NCBI GenBank assembly: GCA_900541725.1
Contig: UQLB01000012.1
Coordinates: 1 to 64,000 of the forward strand
Direction: 5' to 3'
DNA from: an uncultured Collinsella sp.
GTDB lineage: Bacteria > Actinomycetota > Coriobacteriia > Coriobacteriales > Coriobacteriaceae
Length of the DNA: 64,000 nt
The translations under genes and the position numbers were made by a program. The notes beneath the pieces were generated by a model, which saw nothing but the letters and a program-made list of their open reading frames with translations, made no database searches and was not told the DNA's origin. Shown here one piece after another: positions 58,523 to 64,000 of this stretch; positions within the stretch are counted from its first letter, which is position 1; every line of letters starts with the position of its first letter.

Positions 58523-59881
58523 TTACTCTTCCTTGGGCGCGGGGTGTTTGCAGACCACGCTCATGTAGATCATGCCGAGCACGGCAGCGGTGACCGAACC
58601 GGCAAGGATGGCGGCCTTGGCAGCCAGAACCTCAAACTGGGCCGTCGGGAAGGCGAGGCCGCTGATGAGAATCGACATGGTAAAGCCGATACCACCCAGA
58701 ATGCCCACACCGGCAATCATGTGCCAGTTAACGTTGTGCGGCAGCTCGCAGGCCTTGAGCTTGACCAAGGCGAACGTCATGCCAAAGATGCCGATCGGCT
58801 TGCCCAGCAACATGCCAAAGTACACGCCGAGCGTCACCGGGTCGGTGAGCAGCGTGCTCATGTCCACGCCCACTAGGCGAACCTGTGCGTTGACGAACGC
58901 GAAAATCGGCAGAATCACAAAGTTGACCGGCGTGGAGATCAGACGCTCCATGCGGATGAGCGGCGGGGTCACGCGGTGCATGACGCGCTCGACCTTGGTG
59001 GTCGAGACGGTAAAGTCATGCTGGCCTAGGATGTGCGCCTCGTCGTCGTAGCGGTCATCGAGCAGCGGCAGGCACTCGCCCAACCAATCGGTGAGGCTAT
59101 CGAGCTTGACGCCGCACTTGGCCGGAATGGTAAAGGCCAAGATGACGCCGGCGAGCGTAGCGTGCACGCCGCTCTTGAACATGCAGAACCACAACAGCAG
59201 ACCCAGTACCGAATACGGGGCAAGGCGGTAATGCTGCGTCTTGTTGAGCCATACGAGCGCGCAGGTCACAAGCGCGGCGGCGCCCAACCAAAACGGATTG
59301 GGGCTCTGACCGTAGAAGATGGCGATGGCGGCGATGGAGATGAGGTCGTCGGCGATGGCGAGCGTCGAGAAGAACACGCGCACGCCGTTGGGCACGCGGT
59401 TGCCCAAAAGCGACAGCACGCCCAGCGCAAAGGCAATATCGGTTGCCATGGGGATGGCCCAACCGTTGCGGGCGCCGGCATGGTTAAAGATCAGGTAGAT
59501 GCAGGCGGGAACGACGACGCCGCCCACGGCCGCCAGCATGGGAAGCATGGCCTGACGCGGATTCTTGAGCTCGCCGACCGTCATCTCGTACTTAAGCTCA
59601 ATGCCCACCAACAAAAAGAAAATCGCCATGAGGAAGTCGTTGACGAAAAGCTCAACGGTGAGACCGGCCGTAAGGTTGCCCAGACCCACATACAGCGGGG
59701 TCTCCAAAAAGTGATGGATGACCTCGTAGGCATCGGTATTGGCGCAAATGACGGCGGTGATGGCGGCGAAGACCATGACGGCGGCGGAAATCGTGCCGTT
59801 CTCGGCGATGCGCTCCCAAATGTCGTGACGCTCAAAGCGCTTGCGCTCACGAACGTTGAACAGCTGCTCAGTTGCTGCCAT
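58523..59881 (-). CDS. nhaA: Na+/H+ antiporter NhaA
   Basis: A 452-aa protein with about 12 hydrophobic segments. The family hallmark LAIADDLISIAAIA with the essential Asp pair is near residue 170, NDFLMAIFFLLVGIELKYE near 85 and GIGFTMSILISGLAF near 415. It exchanges Na+ for H+ at alkaline pH or high salt. It is longer than E. coli NhaA (388 aa) owing to N- and C-terminal extensions and a central loop (about 265-330). Monocistronic. Confidence 0.93.
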   Translation of the reverse strand: MAATEQLFNVRERKRFERHDIWERIAENGTISAAVMVFAAITAVICANTDAYEVIHHFLETPLYVGLGNLTAGLTVELFVNDFLMAIFFLLVGIELKYEMTVGELKNPRQAMLPMLAAVGGVVVPACIYLIFNHAGARNGWAIPMATDIAFALGVLSLLGNRVPNGVRVFFSTLAIADDLISIAAIAIFYGQSPNPFWLGAAALVTCALVWLNKTQHYRLAPYSVLGLLLWFCMFKSGVHATLAGVILAFTIPAKCGVKLDSLTDWLGECLPLLDDRYDDEAHILGQHDFTVSTTKVERVMHRVTPPLIRMERLISTPVNFVILPIFAFVNAQVRLVGVDMSTLLTDPVTLGVYFGMLLGKPIGIFGMTFALVKLKACELPHNVNWHMIAGVGILGGIGFTMSILISGLAFPTAQFEVLAAKAAILAGSVTAAVLGMIYMSVVCKHPAPKEE

Positions 59882-60087
59882 GGGCGGCTCCTTTCACGGG
59901 AAAGCTCCCGTCTTAAAAAAGCACGGCCCGCCCAAGTGGCGGCGCCGCGCTCTAACGTATTACGCTTGCATCTAGCCTACCCTGCACGACAAGCACGCAG
60001 GCGTGGCCGAAAAGCGGAACCACAGGTTGAACATTATTTGCTCAACGGCACGGGCGCGCCTGTTCAAGAGACGACGCGGCGCCGTGC

Positions 60088-60129
60088 ACAAAAAACGACC
60101 GGAGCGCGGGGCTTCCGCGATCCGGTCGT
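60088..60129 (-). terminator. Terminator of ppaC
   Basis: ACGACCGGA / TCCGGTCGT with an inner GCGCGGGG..CCGCG is followed on the minus strand by TTTTTT. The rest of the 59882-60148 gap shows nothing else. Confidence 0.85.
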
Positions 60130-60148
60130 GGCGTTTGGTCAACTAAAC

Positions 60149-61072
60149 CTAGCAGGCGGCCATGATAGGGGCAGCGACCTGCTTCTTACGGGAGAGGACG
60201 CCCGGCATCCAGACGCCGTCGTGCTCGTCGGCAATGCCCAGACCCTTCTGAGCAGCCTCGGTCTCGCCCTCGAGCAGGACCTGCGAGCCCTCCTCCATGA
60301 TGTCGGTGATGCACAGGACAATGCCGTCGGCACCCTTCTCGGCGGCGTAGGCGCGCATGGCCTCGCGAATCTCGTCGATCATGCCGAGCGCGCGACTCTT
60401 GTCGACGGTCTCGTACTGGCCGATGAGCAGCTTCTTGCCAGCGGGCTCGAACATCTTGATGTCGTTGCCGACCATCTCGGCTGCGGTGAAAGAGCCGGAC
60501 GGACGGGTGAGGAAGACCTCCATGCCAAACTTGACCGGGTCGACACCCACCTGCTCGCCGAGCTTGGCGGCGACGGCGCGGTCGACATCGGTGGTGGTGG
60601 GGCTCTTGAGCATGAGCGTATCGGTCATCATGGCCGAGAGCAGCAGCTTGGCCTGGACGTCGGAAAGCTCAACGCCGAGCACGCCGGCGAGCTTGGTGAC
60701 GATGGTGCAGCTGGAGCCCCAGGGCAGGCAGATGTAGTGCAGCGGGCCGGCGGTCTCGAAGTCGCCGATGCGGTGATGATCGACGACGCCAAAGACCGTG
60801 GCGTCCTTAAGACCGGCGACGGACTGGGCGGACTCGTTGTGGTCGGTGAGGACGACGAGCTGACCGGCCTCGACGGACTCGATCACGCGAGGCTCGGCGA
60901 TGCCGGCGTCGGCGAGCAGTTTGGCGGACTCTGCCGGAAGCTGACCAAGGGCGCAGGCCTCGTAGGTGTTGCCGGCATACTCAACCTGGTTGAGCAGCTG
61001 GGACAGGACGACGGTGCTCATGATGGCGTCGTTATCGGGGTTCTGGTGACCAAAGACAAGAACGTTTGCCAT
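60149..61072 (-). CDS. ppaC: Manganese-dependent inorganic pyrophosphatase (DHH family)
   Basis: A 307-aa family II pyrophosphatase: metal motifs GHQNPDNDA near residue 8 (canonical GHxNPDTD, here Asn for Thr), LTDHNE near 75, VVDHHRIGDF near 97 and the C-terminal SRKKQ substrate motif. It hydrolyses PPi. The length is typical (about 309 aa). Monocistronic with its own terminator. Confidence 0.93.
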   Translation of the reverse strand: MANVLVFGHQNPDNDAIMSTVVLSQLLNQVEYAGNTYEACALGQLPAESAKLLADAGIAEPRVIESVEAGQLVVLTDHNESAQSVAGLKDATVFGVVDHHRIGDFETAGPLHYICLPWGSSCTIVTKLAGVLGVELSDVQAKLLLSAMMTDTLMLKSPTTTDVDRAVAAKLGEQVGVDPVKFGMEVFLTRPSGSFTAAEMVGNDIKMFEPAGKKLLIGQYETVDKSRALGMIDEIREAMRAYAAEKGADGIVLCITDIMEEGSQVLLEGETEAAQKGLGIADEHDGVWMPGVLSRKKQVAAPIMAAC

Positions 61073-61207
61073 GGGTTTCCTCCACTTGATATGTGTACTT
61101 GGACGTAGCTATGGTAGCACGCCGATGCCGAGCCTTCGCAGACGGAAGGGCCACGGCATATTTTGGAGGTAGGCACGGAGGCCAAGGCTGTCCCTTTTAC
61201 ACCATGT

Positions 61208-61238
61208 TGGTGCAAAGTAACCTGACCCCCTTGCACCA
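61208..61238. repeat. Palindrome TGGTGCAA-N15-TTGCACCA
   Basis: A perfect 8-bp inverted repeat lies directly past the ROK-kinase stop. There is no U-tract. It may be a small repeat element. Confidence 0.45.
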
Positions 61239-61239
61239 G

Positions 61240-62193
61240 CTATTTACCGGCGGCGCGCAGGGCTACGTAGGCGGCGCCGATGATGCCGGCGTCGTTGCCG
61301 AGCGAGGCGACCTTAATGGGCGTCTCGCGCGAGGCGGAAAGCGCGTAGCGCTGGAAGTGCTCGCAGACCTTGTCGAGGTAGACATCGGCCGAAGCGGACG
61401 CGCCGCCACCGATCAGGAACATCTCGGGGTCAACCACGTTGGCAATAAGCGCCAGGGCACGGCCGAGATAGTCGGCCATGGTATCGGCAGCTGCCAGCGC
61501 GAGCTTGTCACCCTCGCGACAGGCCTGGAACACGTCCTTGGAATCAGAAGGCCCGGTGAGCTCGATGGGCTCGACGCCCGCTTTCTTGCACTCAGCAAGG
61601 TAGTTGCTCACCACGCCAGTGGCGCTGGAATACTGCTCCAGATGGCCATGACCGCCACAGCCGCAGGTGCGCTCCTCAGCCGGGTTCAGGCACATGTGGC
61701 CAATCTCGCCGCCAGCACCCACAACGCCCGACACCACGTCGCCGTTAACGATAACGCCGCCGCCCACGCCGGTACCGATGGTGACCATCACCACGTTCTG
61801 CACGCCCTTGGCAGAGCCGAGCCAGGCCTCGCCCATGGCAGCGGCGTTGGCATCGTTCTCGTATTTAACAACCGCGTCGGGGCAGTGCTCCTGAATGGCG
61901 ACTCTTAGCTCGGGCAGGTTAATGGCAATGTTGGCCTTGACCTTGGCATCGCCCGATGCCGGGATGGGGCACGGAACGGCCAGGCCAATACCCGCCACAA
62001 AGGCGCGCGGAATCTGGGCCTTGGCGACCACCTGGTCGATAGCCTCGGTCACCGCGGCAAAGCCCGCAGCGTCAACGATGGGAGGCGTGGGCACGCTGGC
62101 CTTGGCCAGCAGGTTGCCGTCCTCGTCGAACAGGCCCTCCTTAACCGAAGTGCCGCCGACGTCAATGCCGATGTAATACTGCTTAGGTTCCAT
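61240..62193 (-). CDS. ROK-family sugar kinase
   Basis: A 317-aa ROK kinase: the ATP motif YIGIDVGGTSVKEGLFD at the N-terminus, ENDANAAAMGE near residue 105, GTGVGGGVI near 130 and a zinc-site region GEIGHMCL...CGCGGHGHLE near 155-180. The canonical CxCGxxGCxE ends here in GHLE, so His replaces the last Cys. It probably phosphorylates glucose or an amino sugar. Glucose released by LacG would need such a kinase. ATG 62193 follows AAAGGTGGG; the open frame's extra 22 codons overlap a hairpin region. Confidence 0.88.
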   Translation of the reverse strand: MEPKQYYIGIDVGGTSVKEGLFDEDGNLLAKASVPTPPIVDAAGFAAVTEAIDQVVAKAQIPRAFVAGIGLAVPCPIPASGDAKVKANIAINLPELRVAIQEHCPDAVVKYENDANAAAMGEAWLGSAKGVQNVVMVTIGTGVGGGVIVNGDVVSGVVGAGGEIGHMCLNPAEERTCGCGGHGHLEQYSSATGVVSNYLAECKKAGVEPIELTGPSDSKDVFQACREGDKLALAAADTMADYLGRALALIANVVDPEMFLIGGGASASADVYLDKVCEHFQRYALSASRETPIKVASLGNDAGIIGAAYVALRAAGK

Positions 62194-62246
62194 GGGAGCC
62201 CACCTTTCTCGTTTAAACATTGCCTGTATGGTACCGCTCCCAAGGC

Positions 62247-62288
62247 AAAAACCTGCCAAAAAGGGACAGGTTTGTTTTGGCAGGTTTT
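62247..62288. repeat. Palindrome with AAAACCTGCCAAAA / TTTTGGCAGGTTTT arms
   Basis: A perfect 14-bp inverted repeat with a 14-base loop lies upstream of the ROK kinase gene. It could act as a terminator for PTS read-through or an operator. Confidence 0.55.
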
Positions 62289-62342
62289 ATCTGTGAAAAC
62301 GTAAACGACCGCTCAAAAGGTCACGCAGGGCCTTCGCCAAAT

Positions 62343-62376
62343 ATAAAGGCGCCGGGAGGCGGAGACTCCTGGCGCC
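62343..62376 (-). terminator. Terminator of the second lactose/cellobiose-type PTS operon
   Basis: GGCGCCGGGAG / CTCCTGGCGCC is followed on the minus strand by TTTATATTT. Confidence 0.65.
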
Positions 62377-62434
62377 CGTCAAAGGGACTGTGTTGTCTGT
62401 TGGACCGCACGGTCCATCGCGGCGATAGCGCCGA

Positions 62435-62767
62435 CTAGGCCTGAAGTGCCTGCAGCTGCTTGTGAACCTCAATGAGCTCCGTGGCCATGACGCGCATGGT
62501 CTCGGTGCCGGCCATCTGGTCCTCGGCATGCAGCAGAATCAACGGAGCCTCGCCGTTACGCTCACCGTTGGCCTCCTTCTTCAGAAGCCCCATGTGAACA
62601 TCGTGGCCACCGTTATAGGCCTCGTCGCCCTGCTTGATAAGTTCCTCGGCGGCGCCAAAATCGCCCTCCTTGGCCTTTTGCACGGCATTGATGTACATGC
62701 TCTTGGCGGTACCGACGTAGCTGATGATCTCAAAGCAGGTCATCTGCAGTTCGTTCATATCCTCCAT
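62435..62767 (-). CDS. PTS lactose/cellobiose-family EIIA component
   Basis: A 110-aa EIIA-Lac/Chb protein related to LacF, with the phospho-His in ILLHAEDQMAG near residue 80. It is the third gene of an IIC-IIB-IIA set read leftwards. I use ATG 62767; a second in-frame ATG three codons on is possible. It would donate phosphate to the IIB at 62777 and, in principle, could cross-talk with LacE. Confidence 0.88.
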   Translation of the reverse strand: MEDMNELQMTCFEIISYVGTAKSMYINAVQKAKEGDFGAAEELIKQGDEAYNGGHDVHMGLLKKEANGERNGEAPLILLHAEDQMAGTETMRVMATELIEVHKQLQALQA

Positions 62768-62776
62768 GCGGAGCAC

Positions 62777-63079
62777 CTAGCCCATCACGCTGACGCAGTG
62801 GTCGATGATGCCGGCAGCGTTCATGCGGCCGTAGTCGACCATGTTGATGACCTCGACCGGGAAACGGCCGGCGGCCTCCTTCTCAAAATCGCCCTTGGTG
62901 TAGCCGATCTGCGGGCCAAGCAGCAACATGTCGCACTCGCCCAGGTGATCGTGGGCCTCGTTCATGGGACGAGCCTCGACCTCAATATCCAGACCACGGT
63001 TTGCAACCTCGGCCTGCATCTTCTGGACCAGCAGGCTCGTGGACATACCGGCATTGCAGCAGAGCATGATCTTCTTCAT
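62777..63079 (-). CDS. PTS lactose/cellobiose-family EIIB component
   Basis: A 100-aa IIB with the phospho-Cys in MLCCNAGMSTSLLVQKM (C7 or C8, by family C8). It has LLLGPQIGYTKGDFEK near residue 53 and the end MNAAGIIDHCVSVMG. It resembles CelA. AGGAGG precedes the ATG. It lies between IIC and IIA, each separate here, unlike the fused LacE proteins. Confidence 0.9.
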   Translation of the reverse strand: MKKIMLCCNAGMSTSLLVQKMQAEVANRGLDIEVEARPMNEAHDHLGECDMLLLGPQIGYTKGDFEKEAAGRFPVEVINMVDYGRMNAAGIIDHCVSVMG

Positions 63080-63179
63080 GGTTTCCTCCTTATAACTGCG
63101 CGGCGCGCAGACGACGACTGGTTTTATTCCTTGCGGCTATTGTGCCCACCCCCTGCATCTTTACACAAGGGAGAGAGCC

Positions 63180-63210
63180 GCGGGCACCGGCACCGCGTAC
63201 CGGTGCCCGC
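63180..63210 (-). promoter_or_regulatory. Intercistronic hairpin between IIC and IIB
   Basis: The stem GCGGGCACCG / CGGTGCCCGC has an 11-base loop and no U-tract, in the 160-bp gap after the IIC stop. It echoes the hairpins between lacE and lacG. Confidence 0.5.
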
Positions 63211-63239
63211 AACGGTGAAAGGGACGAACGTTAGGCGTT

Positions 63240-64000
63240 CTACTCGGCAAGAGCCTCCTGCTTGGCGATTGCCTTCTCGGAAATCTTCATGAAGGGCAGG
63301 TAGACGGCCATGCCAATGACAATCTCGAGAGCCTGCCACACGCCGGCGCGCCAGTCAAAGCCCGTAGCGAGCAGGGCATTGATGACGGGAGGCATAGTCC
63401 AGGGCACCTGGGCGATGCAGGGGCTGATGATGCCTGCGCAGGTAAGGCCATAGGTGATGCCGATGAACAGGTCGGGAAGGAGGACAAACGGGATCATGAG
63501 CGGCAGGTTGTACACGATGGGGTAACCGTAGATAACCGGCTCGTTGATGTTGAACAGACCAGGCAGGATAGCCATCTTGGAAACGGTCTCGGAAGCCTTG
63601 TTCTTGGAGAACAGGAGCGTGTCGAGCAGAAGCATGAGGGTGCAGCCCGAGCCGCCGATGAGGGCAAAGCTGTTAACAATCTGCATGTTCATGTAGTGAT
63701 CGGGTTGGATGGTGCCACCGGCGGCAAAGGTAGCCATGTTGTCGACGATGAGCATGGTCAGGATCGGCTCGACGGTAGCGCCAGAGATGGTGGACTGGTG
63801 AATACCGACGCAGAACAGCAGGTTAGCAAGGGTGTAGATGAGGATAACAGCCCACGGACCGGCGTTCATGATGCTCTTGAGCGGGTTGGAGATGCACGTG
63901 GAGATGATGGCGCACAGATCGGTGCCGGCGCACACGGCGAGCAGGGCTGCGGCAAGAGCGAAGATCGCGAGGTTGAGCAGCATCGGGATCATGACGTTGA
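63240..64000 (-). CDS. PTS lactose/cellobiose-family EIIC component (5'-truncated by the window edge)
   Basis: At least 253 residues of a CelB-type IIC. Several membrane helices and the conserved motifs VGIHQSTISGATVEP (HGS/HQS loop) and FNINEPVIYGYPIVYN (sugar-binding NEP motif) are visible. The protein continues to the right, so its start is not in the window. With the IIB and IIA genes downstream it forms a complete lactose/cellobiose-type PTS. The substrate is not determinable here. Confidence 0.9.
   Translation of the reverse strand, partial: NVMIPMLLNLAIFALAAALLAVCAGTDLCAIISTCISNPLKSIMNAGPWAVILIYTLANLLFCVGIHQSTISGATVEPILTMLIVDNMATFAAGGTIQPDHYMNMQIVNSFALIGGSGCTLMLLLDTLLFSKNKASETVSKMAILPGLFNINEPVIYGYPIVYNLPLMIPFVLLPDLFIGITYGLTCAGIISPCIAQVPWTMPPVINALLATGFDWRAGVWQALEIVIGMAVYLPFMKISEKAIAKQEALAE

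Overview
The window looks like a chromosomal segment of a gut Coriobacteriia, most likely a Collinsella-type actinobacterium. This rests on high-GC coding sequence with strong Shine-Dalgarno sites, many sugar PTS genes, twin-arginine and nickel-insertase genes, and a REP-like repeat family (core AAGAACGTCCCCAATGACT). The genus is inferred, not proven. Genes are dense and mostly on the minus strand after about 25 kb.

1-20 kb is a lactose/galactoside locus. A minus-strand lacA-lacB-lacX-lacC operon encodes the tagatose-6-phosphate pathway. It is followed by a single lacF (EIIA-Lac) and three paralogous modules, each with one LacI regulator, one lacE (fused EIICB-Lac) and one lacG (6-phospho-beta-galactosidase). 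Each module has its own LacI-type operator variant in the divergent promoter region. Two module ends and the region after the third carry arrays of 61-bp palindromes repeating every 80 bp.

20-36 kb continues the theme. An AlbA_2/ATPase-type regulator lies behind a dense cluster of operator-like half-sites. It is followed by a DeoR/LacR-type regulator, galM, an orphan EIIB whose catalytic His is Tyr and whose C-terminus is encoded by a REP repeat, tRNA-Thr(CGT), a YhcH-family gene, a remnant of nagA, second copies of lacC and lacX, a flavodoxin, and an N-acetylgalactosamine branch. That branch holds nagA/agaA, agaS, a GntR regulator and a mannose-family PTS (IIA-YajC-like-IIB-IIC-IID). GalNAc would enter as GalNAc-6-P, be deacetylated and deaminated/isomerised to tagatose-6-P, and meet the lactose branch at LacC. 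The shared tagatose-6-P node explains why the two gene sets sit together. Tagatose-bisphosphate aldolase (lacD) is not in the window.

36-60 kb is housekeeping. It includes a SurA/PrsA-like membrane-anchored protein, NAD-isocitrate dehydrogenase, a beta-hydroxyacid dehydrogenase with a striking His/Cys-rich tail, DegV, long HPF, an amino-acid-binding lipoprotein behind a candidate structured RNA with its own consensus-like promoter, an AbiEi/PD-(D/E)XK-like protein, comF, ricT, holB, tmk, topA, hypB-hypA-tatC-tatA, a STAS protein, an aminotransferase and nhaA.

60-64 kb has a Mn-dependent pyrophosphatase, a ROK sugar kinase and a second lactose/cellobiose-type PTS (IIC-IIB-IIA), whose IIC runs off the right edge. 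No CRISPR array, transposase or prophage gene was found. The small mobile-like elements are two terminal-inverted-repeat elements (about 152 and 217 bp), the REP family and the 80-bp palindrome arrays.
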